DNA from: Patiria miniata
Lineage: Eukaryota; Echinodermata; Asteroidea; Valvatida; Asterinidae
Direction of reading: 5' to 3'
DNA length: 64,000 bases
Assembly: GCF_015706575.1 (NCBI RefSeq)
Contig: NW_024037074.1
Span: forward strand, 21,379,334-21,443,333
The translations under genes and the position numbers were made by a program. Below, piece after piece: positions 24,880 through 39,500 of this stretch. Each line of letters opens with the position of its first letter. Position 1 is the first letter of the stretch. The notes beneath the pieces were generated by a model, which saw only the letters and a program-made list of their open reading frames with translations, made no database searches and was not told the origin of the DNA.

Positions 24880-25460
24880 CTACTCCTTGAGTCGGAACCA
24901 GATTTGCAGAGCAGATTGATGGCACTGCACCACCTTGATCTTCTCATCAAGACTAGCTTCAAGAAGAATCTTAAGTACCATTCTGACTACACCAACTTCT
25001 TATAGAACATCATCATGCGGAAGACATCATCATGCGGCAGAAGTGGCTGGTACCGTACTGATGTTAGCAAATCATCTGGAGTGTGTGGTATGCATACATA
25101 CCCCACATGGGGTCTATCACCCCAAGAAGCAGGGGAAGATTTGTGTGGAGTTCGACTGCAATGCACAGTATAAGGGAGAGTCCGGACTGCGACTGTACAA
25201 CTTTATATCAAATTCTAGAGACGTCATGAAAAGTGTCCCACAGGAAGACCGAGCAAGCAAGATGCTCTTGCCATTGAGAGAGCCCCTGGAGTTACAATAC
25301 ATTATTACAATACATAATTGAAACCACAAGCTTCTGTCAAGACCATTGTTTATTTGTGTTCTTTGGAATTTGCGAGACACTGCATCCCCTATAGTGGCAG
25401 ATCTTAATAGGCCACTGATCTTAATAGGCCACTGCAAAGGCTGCCACTACATATACAAAT
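24880..25460 (+). pseudogene. BEL/Pao LTR-retrotransposon pol fragment, broken
   Basis: Translated pieces line up in order with the N-terminal reverse-transcriptase region of BEL/Pao pol: LKYHSDYTNFL (family: KYH.DY..F), then HGVYHPKKQGKICVEFDC (family: HGVYHPKKPGKIRVVFDC) and YKGES, then SNSRDVMKSVPQEDRAS (family: SNS.EV..S.P.E.RA) and LPLREPLELQY (family: LP.ERALGVQW). Between YKGES and SNSRD the catalytic part of the RT is absent, an internal deletion. Stops and at least one frameshift break the frame. No LTRs were recognised. It is inactive. Confidence 0.7.
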
Positions 25461-25684
25461 TGCAGTGTGAGGTGACGTACATGTATAAAGACTTGATGGT
25501 TTGTGGAATGATGAAGTTTGTCCTCCTCAAAGCACTGTGGAACCTCCCGCATAAGGAATCATGTTGGGATGCATTGACATGCTCATCAAATATTGGAGTG
25601 AATTTTTAGTGCCCCAACCAGTCAAAAAAATGGGTTAAGTGTGAGAGTCCCTGTAATTGGTCAATTAAACATTTTTCTTCCTAC

Positions 25685-26447
25685 CAGAGATGCCACAGGG
25701 TCTGCTTGAAAAAAACCGGAACGGTGTCTGCTTTAAAAAAAACCGGAACAGCTGCTTGGAAAAAACGGAACTTTATTTTTTTTGTAAAAAAGCCAGTAAG
25801 TCCCTATTGTCATCTTTCGCTTGCAGCAAGCCAAGCTCCATTTATTTTTTTGCTTCTATGGCGATTAATTCACTTTCAATCACTTTGATTTTTCCATATT
25901 CCTATTATTTTTTCTGCCTACCCGAATTTCCAACGTAATATTCCACATGAAACATCAAAAACATGCACGATTCCACAACACTGTTTCTTGTACATGACCT
26001 TTGCCCTACGCGATGTGCAAGACAAAAACGTTGTTGGTACCCGGCGTTTTTGTGTTCACATATATCACTGCGATCGGGAACCACCGATACATGTAACTGA
26101 AATGATAGACTTGATTTCCAGGCTGAATGCTACGTGTGCTTTGCACACGACACGCCCGCATGCTGTGCATGCAGCACGCGGTGCATGCAGCACGTGAGGC
26201 GCCATTGTATACTGTGTGCAAGTATGTACGTCGGCCGCCTGTATCGCATGCAGACTCGGCAACAACAAAGACTTGTTTTTAAGACTACTTCAACGAACAA
26301 CGTTGAGCCAGAGCGCTATTAAAAACATTTGCACAGTTTTTCTTCTTTTTTGTCCAGTTTTTTTTTATGGCCGGAAAGACCGGAATTTTGTGAGATTAAA
26401 AAAAACAAAACCGAATTGCGGTTTAAACCGAAAAAGTGGCATCTCTG
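25685..26447. mobile_element. hAT-like non-autonomous element
   Basis: A 12-bp perfect TIR, CAGAGATGCCAC, lies at 25685-25696 with its inverted copy at 26436-26447. Terminal CAGAG..GCCA resembles hAT ends. A roughly 30-bp unit containing AAAACCGGAAC is repeated three times inside the left end. Flanks (TTCCTAC before, TTCTAC after) are only loosely alike, so a target duplication is uncertain. No transposase. Confidence 0.6.
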
Positions 26448-26721
26448 TTCTACACATTTGCACAGGATTACAAGGTTTAGAATGGGGTTTCAATGACGCA
26501 CATGTACATACATGGTGTTAAGCCATGCTTCACTTTGTGGAAATGTTTTCCTTCTTTTTTTCTGCATCATTTACATTAAATTAAGCTTTGATTAAATAAA
26601 TTTTGATCAATGCAAAATTATAGTACATGTAAATGAAATCAATGCCCCATGTGAGGGGAAAAAAAACCTTAATTTAGCCAACATTTTTAGATTTATGTCA
26701 GTCTGTGGTATAACTGATGAC

Positions 26722-26727
26722 TTTATT
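26722..26727 (-). other. FBXL7: Candidate FBXL7 polyadenylation signal AATAAA
   Basis: A perfect AATAAA on the - strand, 78 nt after the FBXL7 stop. If used, the 3' UTR would be only about 100 nt, shorter than in vertebrate FBXL7. Further AATAAA words lie downstream near 25845 and 25770, inside a mobile element. Confidence 0.4.
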
Positions 26728-26804
26728 ACCAAGCAAAAGAGACTGTGTTAAATTACTGCATTACTCATCTTGCAATGGTTCTTTCTATTCCCTCTGTCCT
26801 TTTT

Positions 26805-27547
26805 TTAGTAGAATGCTGGGTTGGTGTGCTCAATAATGCACTTTCTACAGTGCTTCTTGAGTACTCTGTAGGCCTGAACACTCAGTTCATCACATTCTTG
26901 TATGTTGAGCTGCTGCAGTTCTGGGCAGTACCTGGCTAATATTGTAAGGCTCTCACTTGTCACGTTCACACAACCTCGGATGCTCAGCTTGCGCAACCCA
27001 GAACAGTTAACAGCCACACTGGCCACTCCTCTGTCCGTGATGGATGGGCATTTGCCAACATCTACAGACCTTAGTCGTGGACAACCACGAGCCAACACAT
27101 CCAGCGATTTATCAGTGATGTGTGCACAGCCGCGGACATTCAAATACCGGAGTTTTACACACAACTTGGCGATGGCATACACACCCATATCCGTGATGAG
27201 TTCACACTTAGCGATGCTCAGGTATCTCAGATGTGATTCTAGTTTGGCAACTTCCCTCATTCCACAGTCTGTGATACGATGACAGTCACTCAGAGAAAGC
27301 TCTTTGATCATGAAGCAATGGGCTGACAGGTACTGCACACCGATATCTGTCAGTTGATAGCAACGTCTGAGGTACAGGTTCAGCAACCCTGGACAGTTGG
27401 TAGCAATGATGCGTAGACCACTGTCATCCAATGAGGAGCAGTCAGATAGGTCCAAATGCCTGAGGAGGATAGTCTGGCCTTGTAGGGGGCTGGCTCTGGA
27501 TGCATTGTAGTCCGAAGGAAAGTTCAGAAAATTAACCTGCTGACATC
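26805..27547 (-). CDS. FBXL7: FBXL7 coding exon 4 (LRR domain and C-terminus)
   Basis: The exon starts after TTTTCTGCAG| at 27548 and ends with TAA at 26807-26805. It encodes residues 254-500, a run of cysteine-type LRRs of about 26 residues each with the repeated pattern L..L.I..C..ITD.G, as in the AMN1/FBXL group. The final residues HTNPAFY match the family C-terminus. An AATAAA follows 78 nt after the stop. Confidence 0.95.
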
Positions 27548-30500
27548 CTGCAGAAAATGCACAAGTACAAGACAAAAAATCATTAATGTTGTTACTATGT
27601 TATAGTTCTGATAAGACATTTAAAGAAACATGAAAGATTAGATTAATCTGGTGCGAGAATTAAGAGAATTAGTGTTCCACATGAAGGATCAGTGTGTACA
27701 CAGGTCTATGGTAAAATCAACTTCTACCGGTATCCTCGCACAAAATTATAAATTGATTTCAGACGTTGTTTCAGTAATAAGCAAGTTCCTTGGCGTCTGT
27801 GATAATGATCCAAACATGTGGAATGGGTGTGTTTATTTACACATTGCTCAGTAAATTGGGGCAGGGCTGTAAATTTCTCCAGTTGTGTTGAAAGAGAACA
27901 AGCATATGCGCAATCTAAGGGCAACCACATGCACAGGTTCACATGAATAAAACTTTCATTTTTATTCAATAAATATTGAATTTTTTTTGCATGCTACAAA
28001 AGCTTTTTTTCTGAAGTCACATAAGTCACTCACTATAGATGAGCTAACATCTCGGCGGAAAACAAATGACTGACATATTTTCAATCAAAGTGAGGGCTTT
28101 AAATTGTGCAACTTGTGTGTACAAAGAAATTAATAAAGGACTGACCAAAGTGTCATAATTTCACCATAATACAGATAGTGGCACCTAGGGGACAGGCCTT
28201 ATTGCCATCCATGGAGGATGTTAAAAGTATAAAATGTTGAGTACCACAGGGCTATTTGTAGGGTATTGATTAATTATGAATATTTTGTAAAGCAATGAAC
28301 TGTATCGAAAAATGCTAATGTGCATACATATTCTGACAGAAATTCCATATTGATTGCAGTTTCTGCTGCCAGATCACATTCGTACCGGCCAGCTGATATC
28401 CTAGCCAGTTCAGTTGTCGAGTGGCTAAGATGTCTGCACAATTAAGCAGGAGGTCGTTGGTTGGAGTCTCAACTGGGCAATGTTGTGAATTTTTTTCTTG
28501 CAAGTTCTTGGACAAGAATTACAAATTGTCATTGAAGGGTAAAACCCCAAATTAAATTGATGTATTTTCGACACAAATTGCGTCATAAAATGTTGCGACC
28601 TTTAGGTACCTGTACCTAGTTTCTCAAATATTATTTGAGTCAGCATGTCTAATTTCTCATGACAAAGAAGTGTTTCATTTTCACCTACCCATTAAATCCA
28701 TATAGTCAATGCTTGGACATCGCGAGACCAATTCAAAGACTCCTTCATTGGTAATGTTATTGCACCCTCCCAATTCAATCCGTAGCAATTCCGGACAGTG
28801 TCTGGCAATTAAACTCAGGCCTCGATCCGTTAGCTGGTCACACCCATTCAGTACAATCCTCTCCACAGTCAGGCACACATAGGGTGTCTCTAAGCACAGC
28901 CTCCGTATCAGACACTTCAAGGCATAATCAATGTTCTTCTGTCGCTTGGACAACAGGATGGACGTCCATAAGCAAGGTTGCCAGGCAAGCCGCTGCCATC
29001 GTTTGCAGACCTGAGAACAGCGACACAAACGCTTAGCTGTCAGGTAAGAGAAGATGTTAGTGATGACTTTGTCTGTGAGTTTGTCAAATGGTGAGTCATT
29101 GGCAGTCCTTGGAGGAGCCAGTTTCTTCCTCATTTTAGTCATGTCCACCTCGGTAACCTCCTGGGTCTCTATGAGTGGTGTTGGACTAGTAGCTGAGGAT
29201 GACGCCCCTGAACTTGTGGCAGTACTCTTGGACTCTTGTGAGGGTGACTTGGGGGATGCCTGGGATCCATTCTCAAGCCGCAATTTCCTGACCACTTGCA
29301 AGGAGTCTAGAAGGAGATAAAGAAAAGAAGAAGCAAATAAATCACAAAAAGAAGCAAATAAATCACCAACAGCCTTTAATTTTGCACAATTCTCCATTGT
29401 TATTTGCCCCTCAATACTCCTCAGGTCACATATCATTTTGTGTTTCTTTTACAAAGAAGTTGCTGGAAGAAGTTCTTTCAAAGTGAGTTATAGAAAATGC
29501 TGATCTGATGTAACAACCCACAATCTACAAAAACAAGTTTGACTTTGACAAAACTGTAGACTTCATGTTGAAGTTAATGACTATTGACTAAAACACTCAA
29601 ATATTCTTGAGGTAACATTTTGTCATGATTTAGTCTACAGGGTATTCAAATAGCAATGAAGGAATTATTTCGAATTCCCTTCAGCACCAAGTTGTGACAG
29701 TTGAGAATCTGACGGCAGACCCCGATGCACATAAAGCATTCAGGTCAACCTGGCCTACTGTTATAAATCTAGTATAGGACGCATGAAATATGGGCTTAAT
29801 ACTAATATTTGCTGTAGAATGACACCTGGTAAGCAAATCTTATATATGAAGAAAGCCTGCCTACATTGTACGTGTACAGTTATTGTGAACGGACATCAGG
29901 AGTAATTTTTATGTGTAAGTTACCACAGATGGCAACTGATGTTTGAATGTTTATGCTTGACATTACATGTACAAGCAAACCTGACTTTGCTCCATTATTG
30001 ATACTTGGTTATTTTATAATTTTAACACGTTTGGCTCTCGCTTCTGCACTCATATAAAATGTTTGAAGCATTGTTTGTTCATTCTTTTGTTTACAACCAG
30101 AAATTTCAACCACGGCAGGCAACATTTTATTATGTTTTATTATTTTATTTCTTTCTGGTAATGAAACCAAGGATTCCTCAAAAGTGCTCTGGCCACTGTA
30201 GCCCAAAAGCCTGACAAAACCTGAAGAGAGGAGACAATGAGAAGAAATTACAGTTTTGGAGGTGGGAGGAGAAGCCCAGAAGAATACTCTGGGGAAAACC
30301 CACGGAATCAGGTAGGGACTGAAAACCCAATCCACATATTGGCCCAGGCTGGATTCGAACCAGGGTCACAGCGGTGGAAGGCAAGGAAAGTACCGCTACG
30401 CCAACCTGACTCCCTTAGGCCCAAAAAAAAAAGTCTCCGGTTTCTGGTATGGAGCTTGCCTAAAAAGTGGTGCGGCGACGCGGCTTTTTTTTTCTTTTTA

Positions 30501-33500
30501 CCTGATTTTTTTGCTTCAAATGTCGGCTGATGACTGCAAATGGTGCCCGACTAAACTTAGTGCAAATATATGGGAGTCCAGAGAGGCCACATAAAGCTTA
30601 TTCTCGACCATAACCCAATCTAAAAACACGTTAAAATTCTGCAGCAGCAGGATTCCAGTCAAACCAGTGAGTTTGGCGGTTTTGAGACATCATCTTTCAT
30701 TGAAAAAAAAAACTTTTTCATTTTGCCGACGCGCATGCCTACGGCGATGCGCGCGCATACCAGAAACCGGAGACTTTTTTTTTTTGGCCTTACCAACATA
30801 TTTTGCTTAAATATTGCACATGAATTTATGTTGAAATTATGAAAGAATGAATCTTCATTTTGTTTTGGTAACGGCTACTAATGACAGTGTCATGATAGCC
30901 ACAGGGTATTGTGTTCTGATTAATGGCAGTCCATAGTTAGTCAAGCACTGGAAAGCAACAGCAGGCCTTTCACACTATCCCAAATCTCTGTTTAGGACCC
31001 GGGGTCCAACACAGAGATTTCAGAACCCCTACACACTAGCAAGAATCCAATGCAGCTTCCTCATGGGTCTGGTGCTCTACATGAGTAACATCCAACCCTG
31101 GATGGGTCCGGGGTTGAGAGGCTCTACCCGGGTAGAAAATCCAAAATCTACAGCCGACCCGTGTACAAACGGGTGTAAGTGTAAACGGTGCGCCTCGCCT
31201 ACCCGTGTTGGATGGGACCTGGTTCTGTTCATGGTGGACCCATATCAACATGGTAGGCAAAATAATAATGTGAAAAGGGCTAATGACATAGCAAAAGAAG
31301 GTCTATATGATCCACAATGTAGCTGCTTATGATATACATGTAATTCAACTACATGTACGCGTAAACACAGAGCTCATTATAACTAGAAGTTCTATTCATA
31401 TAAAGTCAACATTACATTAGCCACTAGTCAACCAGTGATCATTAATTAACTGAACTTAACACACCACATACACGTACGCACATTCTTATCTCACAATCAT
31501 TGACTGCAATTAATAGAATTTTTAACATTTTGAACTGGCCATTCCCAAAATCAACAACCCGCACCAAGGAAAAATATACCCCCCCCCAAAAAAAAACCCA
31601 CACACACAAAAAGTCTGGAACCTGGATAAAGCATGTCCACAGTTCCTCCATAAAATAATCAATCTTTAAAGATTTTGTCCTACCGGTACAATCTTCATTG
31701 TACATTTATGTACATAATGCACTGTGTATTTTCAGGTGTACCGGTACAAAATGTATTTTACCATTTCGTTTCTTTTCACTACTGACCTACATGTAATCCT
31801 TTGGGTTTACTAATGACAAACTTCAGCATGTCTCCTGTGCAATCCCTGTGAAAAGTGCACAACCAAACCTCCAGAACTACAAGCTGGCTAGTAATCCCAG
31901 AGATATATTCCACAAAGTCTACCACACTGCTAGCCAGACACATGCTCAAGTTCAATGGAGAGGGTGGATCAAACTCGTCTATTGCACGTCACTTCCCAAT
32001 CATGCCCAGTAAAGAGCAACCATTCACGGGATAAGATGACAGACTCCATTGGAAACTGGTTGTTGGAATCCCACTTCAAGGTGATAAGGTGACGTAATTT
32101 ATGTGATCACTCAGGACAAAGTCCAGCATTGAAGCTGATACTCCGTGTCTGAAAGAGCAAAGTTTGGTTGTAAAACTTCCCCCTAGAAAAAAACTAGGTT
32201 TACTAGGCAGAGCTAGTCCAAAATATCAACAGTTAAACAGCTGAAGCAACTGTACCTTTCCATCCAACACAACAATGGAGTACCCACAGGCTCTCACACA
32301 TGCAATGCCAGCAAGAAAGAACAAGATTATGAGTTCCATTCTCAGTTATTTTCATTACTCAATGCTCAGGCCTCCCAGATATTTCTTACCAAAGGAAACG
32401 CAACAACATGATGGATTAGTGACTTGATGGATTGACTGGGTCTGGTTTAGTGGAAGCTGTGCAGATGACCTCGTAAAGAGGTCAAGGAACCTGGGTCATC
32501 TCAGGTCAGACAGGAATTCTATTTAAGGTTTGGCAAATGATAATAATGACCGCTCTTTATATTCATTAGGATGTACATGTTTAATCAAAAGGGTGAAAAT
32601 TGTGTTCATATACTGTGATCTTCAAAAAATTCAATTCCCCCTCCCCCCTCCCTAAGAAATGTTGACCTTCTTTTACCCCAACCCCCGACCCTTTTACCTA
32701 TTTTGGGCATCTGCAACCGTATGGAAAAAAAAAGAAGCTTTTATGTTACATGTACTTTTATGTTACATGTACATGTACATGTACATAGGTCGCTTTAGCA
32801 CACACTACATGTCTGAATTGTCTGAATTACTTGAGTACGGCTTGAAGAACACATTCACTTATTGAAGGGGCTGCAGCCATTTGATTTCTCATACATGTAG
32901 ATATGTGTTATTGTTGGCAATAGCCAAGTAATTCGGACGCGGCGTTAGATTCGCCCTACAAGTAGACTGGTTCCCATCCCCTCATAATTCATTCCAAAAG
33001 AGGGGTGGAAACCAGTCTTCCCTGGGAGAACTGAATTATTGTCAGGCCTCAAATAAATATAAATTTGTAAAGTAATTATCCAATAACTAAATGTAGGCCA
33101 ATCAGTCTAACACCTGTTCGACTTAAACTACATGTAGTAGTCTGAGTGAACCATGTTGGTCATTCAACTCACTGCTTAAATGTAAAGTTAGCTTAACATT
33201 GTAGTTAATTGATTGCCAGAAGACATGCTACCGTATTAAGGCATACAAATAAGCAAGACTAGGCTATCAAGCTGACCAGAAAGCCTCAGTTTAGGACATA
33301 CATGTACTCATCAGTGACTCAGTCAGACAGTCAGTCTGTCAGTGGCCATTCCTGGAATAGTGACAGGCATGCATCTTTTAGCTCAACTTTTCTGGTCAGT
33401 GTCATTTATTGTCCCCAAAACATGTACATTGTAAGCGTACACACAAACATTGAATCATGTTCCTGTCTTCAGTGGCTGCACGAAAAACAAAGATCAATCT

Positions 33501-36500
33501 TTAAAGGTCATCAAATGTTGTCACTCTGCTCCTTCAATGCAAGTCATTAATGTCATGATTAATCAGTGACTCTCTCATCAACCCCCCACCACCTTAGGTG
33601 TTCAGTAATGCCGTCACATGACCCTCTTCACACCCTTCTAACTCCCAAGGGGGGGCTCCACTAATCAGATATCAACCATCTGTCACCATTGTAAATACAA
33701 AGCATGTCAGATTATTCAATTGGTGTTGACAACTGCGGAGTTGGTTGCCTGGCAACAAATGTTTACCAACCTAACAATGTCCTGTAAATGTGTCAGGAAA
33801 TGGTTCAACTTTAAGTGGGTAATGTTCACATATACATTTCACATGTACATTTTAGGGTGTCTCACAAAAAAATGAACCCTGAAAGCGTCCTCTTTTTCAC
33901 AGCTTTAAAAAAAATTCATCGCAAACATCTATACATACTTATATTAGAGAGTATAGTCCATTAGCTTTTCGACAACGAAAAAATCTTTCCAATCATGTAA
34001 ATATAGAGTTATGGCCAATTCAAAATAAGTGCTGATTTTTCAATCTGTCCATGGTCTCAATTGTCATTGTCAGAAATGTAACTGGATTTGGGGTGAGGGT
34101 AGTGTTGCTTTTTTAACGTTTTAATCTCTCATATTTATTTTGTTCATTTTTTTTTTTTTTTGCAACAATGGTCATTTATCCTTTTGGAAGAAATGGTATT
34201 CCTGAAAAGAACTGTTTGATTAATTTCTTAGATGTTTACTTTGCTGGGTTGTCTTTGCCCTCTACTTGGTAGCCTTTTTTTCACAACTGCAAGTTTCGGT
34301 CCTTTTTCCTATGCGGCAGTCAAAATATCAGTCGCCGTGGACAAAATGAAACAGTGGTACTTGTTTTCAACTGGCCATAACTCAATTAACATTTACCTGA
34401 TTGGAAAGATTTTTACTTTGTTGAAAAGCTAATGGACTATACTCTCTAAGTATACATGTAAATATCTGCAATGTATTTTTTTTAAAGCTGTGAAAAAGAG
34501 GACGTTTTGAGGGTTCTGTTTTTTGTGAGACACCTTTTTGTTATGTGCATCTTTCATTTTTAGCAAATTTCAAAAGGGCAGTACTGATAGTGATAATTTC
34601 CAGTCATTTTTCCTTTTTTACGTTTTGTGACTGGACTTGAAACTTACAAGCAACTATCGTTCATTTGTGATTAACTGTTCATCTGACCATAGAGAAATGT
34701 GTCCTTCCTCTACGATCTGACAAACAAGCTGACATGCATGATAACACGTGGACTGAAGCACAGAATGAATGGTGCCCCAGCACTCTGCTTGGTAATAATT
34801 ATGCTCACATATACATACATTACGTCAATAGAGGGGGCTATTTAGCTGCACTGTGAGACAGAATAATAATTGCATACTGTCGCTAAACTCACTAAAGCAC
34901 AGGTCATGTACTGACCGACAAATGCATTACTACAGTAACCATATTTGGAAGGGAAAAAATTGTTGCACGGGATATTGAAAAGAAGGACTACACACAATGA
35001 AGCTGCTGGCACAACTACCGTATATTTATCAAAATCCTGTACAAGCCAGGCTTTGCTGCTTACAATCAGTTTCCTCAGTCTTGTTTCCTCGTGTACATGT
35101 ACAAGAACTCAGTCAGTGGGTGTGTACATGTACATGTACATGCATGAAGGAGGACGCGCACATACAGTAGGACTACAAGACAAACAACCATAAAGCAAAT
35201 ATTTACACAATGAGCTACACTTCAAGTGACAATTAACTGAACTCATACATTACCGGCTGAGTGGAACCCACATGTTGCAATGTATGCTTCAACTTTGTCT
35301 TTTGCTGTCATTCATTCGTCACAACTATGTAAAAGGGACTGATCTTAAAAAGTACCAACATACTACTTAAAAGTTTTGCAAATCATAACTTTGTGGTGGA
35401 TAACTCTAAGGGTTGTGTCACATGAGGTATTTTACAGGCAATTGTCCCAGGCAAGCTCCACGAAGAAAACGACTTGCACTTTTATTTCATATAATTTTTA
35501 TACAATGTATAACTGTTGGTTAACACTGCCCTCCTATTGTGTCTGCAAATCAAAAAGACTAATGGGCAGAAATGGCCCTTGCCATTGAAAACTTTTTTAG
35601 CACTAGTATTGGATTTTTGTCATTGAGGGTGTACACTGTACATGTCCATGTGGTTATGCATAGAGATACAGTGTGTCTCAGAAAAAGTGGGCCTGGACAA
35701 ATCAGCGGCCATATCTAAACAAATATTCATGTGAGACTAAATTTTGTTGTGTTTCTTCATGCTGTTGATGTTGTTGATTGCCTGTGGATAAAAATAAACT
35801 GAATTGATTACAAACTTTTAAAGCCATGTCAATGTGTAAGGATAATGAAATAAAGACATACGGTAGTCTCTTCTTGTTTGCATGTGAAATGTGTTCGTGT
35901 GTGATACAGGTTCGTGGTCTCCCTCTCTCCACTAATTTACCAGCACAAGCTAATGCCGCAAAAAGTGTAAATTTCGAGTTTATGGAGCTCTTCCATTTCT
36001 AAAGTTATGCCTTTAAAAGTTTTCCATCAATTCAGTTTATTTTTCCACAGGCAATGAACAACAGTGCTCAACATGAAAACACAAACAAACTTTAGTCTCA
36101 CATGAATGTTTAGATATGGTTGTTGATTTGTCTGGGCCCGCTTTTTCTGGGACACACTGATCTTGTACACGGTACCCTGTGGAGACATGTGCACAATAGG
36201 GAACAAAAGATTGTATACGTCTCCACAGAGCAATTTCTATAGGTGAATACGTCTCCACAAGGTTATCAAGAAATATATGGATTTTACTCAAAAACCAGGA
36301 ATTTCCAAGGGGTGTTGATCCGTCGCAAATTGAAGTATTTTATTTAAGGGATGTTAAGTCAGAAATTTCAGCCCAGAAAATTAGTTCTGGTTAAAATAGT
36401 CCGTGAGCATTTTGAAAGTACCGGAACACTTTCTAACTTGAAAACTTTAGTACACGAGAACAAAGAAATTACCTCACAAGGATACAAATTCCAGTATCAA

Positions 36501-39500
36501 TGTACATGTAGAAGAGTTGAACATGTACAGTATTATCCGAATAGCTGAACCCAAATACATGCAAAGTCTGCACGACATGCAAACTCTGCATTACATACAT
36601 GTAGGCACCATATCACAATAACATTTGTGTAAATTCCATGCCAACTTATGACCTCACAAAATGGTATCCCTCTTCCAAGGATTACATACAATAAACCAGT
36701 TGACAAAGATGAATATCCATGGTAGACATCAATGGGTAAAAGTTAAAGGGAATGTACATCATTGGCTTTTGCTGTAATTTTTAGAAATGAACTATTTGAG
36801 GGGTTAGTATAATAGATCAAATATTATTACACTAACTTGTTTGAAGTTTTGTGTTCGAAAATGCTGGAAAAACCAAGAAAAACTAAAATGTTTAAGCAGT
36901 CTGGTTCCCTGACTCCACTCAAGATGAAATAGATCAATATTTATAGATGCCGGAAAATTGTAAGGTAAGGGAACCAGTCTAGCCTACCTGCACCCATTCA
37001 TAAAATGCAACCAATAGCAAACAAAATTTGGACTGAAAAAATGGTAAATTTAGATCAGTAGTTGACAAATAGTCAGGTTTTTCCAACGGTGGTCGGCCGA
37101 CCACCGTTGGAAATTTATACAAAAATACTATTTTCTTGAAAATTACTTCACACCAGGTGCCATAATTTTACAGGATGCTTTCCACTGTCATTTATCAACA
37201 TCCTAGTAAGGTATTTCGTAAAATCTTGGTAGTTTTATTTTTCGATGTTTGCAAATGTTGTATATTCCCTTTAAAGCAAAAAATGCTTGCTCAATATCCC
37301 AGCTCCGCAAGCAAACCTTGACCAAGGCGGGAATGTACAAACAAGTAGTCAACAACAGCCCAGTCAACCGAATCCAGGGATGAAATTACAATCCCTCCAC
37401 TCACAAAAAAGCACAAGAATTTCAGCCGGCTTTGAAAATAAAAATAGCAACACACACAATGGCTGATGAATGGGCAATAAGAAAACTTCCAGCCTGCTGG
37501 TCGGGCACTGGTACAGTACCGGTATTAAATTTTCGGTAGCATCTGTCAATGGAAATAATTACCAGCACAAGTGAGCACAACAAGTGCACTTTGGGATAAT
37601 TCAATGACACCAACTGGTACATGGTGTGAAGCTAGTGCAAGTCATGGTGAAAGTCAATGAACTGTCATCAATGCCAGAATCTTCATCAGTTTCCTAATAG
37701 TATATATGTAAAGGTTAATATTTTCCACATTTAAGCTACATGATTTACCCGGTACATTTTGTACATGACATTTACACATGTACATGTACATGTAGTAAAC
37801 ATGTCCAGGCACAAGTCTGTGCGCACTTCAACTTGCTTCCATGTACATTTTATGCAGTGTCGCATCAAAACATGAACTTGTGATTGGGTCAAAAATAAAT
37901 AATTTAATACATTTACAACTTTTTACTTCTTTACCTAGGCTAGAGTCATCGTGAGCATTTTACTTCCGACTTTTCCCCTGACTTTCCTCATGCAGTTTTG
38001 CCAAACATCTCTGCGGATGAGCTTAAAATTCATTCCATATTTGTACTGAGCTTTAATAAAACTTGGCATGCAAACCTTGCGAACAAGTGTACAATAACAT
38101 TTGGCTCGAAAGACAAAAAGGTGGTGTCTAGAAAATTGGCACAAATAGGGTGGAAGATTCCCTTATGTGGCGTACTTGAACAAATCACAGAACTTTACAT
38201 GTATAAAGGACATGTACCTCATCAAAGTTGACAAATTAATAATCCAACAGCATACATGTATTTGTCAGAAAATTATTTTCTCATTTTTGAGCACATTTTA
38301 AAAGGTTGACTAGGCACTTTACCATAAAATCATAGAAACATGTCAAAATAACGATTATATTATCTTAAATAACATTAAGATTTATAAACAGGGATATATA
38401 CAATTTTTTTTTCTTCTGATGTTAGATGAATTTTTAGACAAGGTAGCCAACACTTTCACAGCACGTTTTTACCACATATTTTGTAATGTACAAATGTTGT
38501 ACAAACATCACAGTTGATCAGTCCCCAGCCTCAAATGATTTAATGTACATGTTGCTTTTGCTCACTTTTCATACGAAAATCGAAATAACACATTCACTGA
38601 CAACAATGGACCTACTTGGGGTACATGTATACATGTACATCATACATGTACATGTATGTTGACGTATTCCCTTCAAAGTTCGCTTGAAGCAGTCATGTTC
38701 ATAACCAACCCCTACCACCAACTAAATCATTCAGAGTCCAAAAAACACAATTAGTTCATCCCTAAAGATCAAACTTCTAGAGTATGCAAACAGTCACTGC
38801 AAACAATCTAATGTGAGGTACAATTATTTGGCTGTGTGACAGGAATTCTTCTATTGGGCTGTCTCCTGTGTACATATGTACCGTAATGTACGTACTTCCC
38901 CCAATTCCTCCCTAGTGAGCTACTGTGAAATTCCACCAATGTACAGCAGGCTTTATCCTACACCAAATGTTCTCAGCACTTCTGCAAATCAACGTGCCCT
39001 TACAAGAGACACCTTGAATCACAAAATCTAACACCCAACATATAACTGAGCTAATCATTTCCTGCAAATGCAGCCTCACATGGGACTCATTCAGAGGGAA
39101 AATAATTAGAAATTGCTTCTCTTTACTGAATGTTTGCTCAAATCACATCTTCAGAATCTGTTTGTGACATGTGCATACCGGTATATACCGGTATCACAAT
39201 TGACAATAGCTAGGACTAGTAGGGGGGACTTTGAAGATATCTGGGCATGAACAAAGGAAAGGTCACTGCTTGTCAATAAGGGTGTTTTTAAAATGCTTAC
39301 GTTGAATTCATCACATAATTATTATACTTAATATGCTTCTTTTTGTAGGAACTCTCATTTATTATTTAATGGTAAGTAAATGAATAAATCACAAGTCAGT
39401 TTTACTTATTTAACACACATACCGGTATCTGCAGAGTGACAATAAAGCCTCATCCTCAACATACAGATGTCAATTCCTGTCTTTGATATATAAATAAGAA

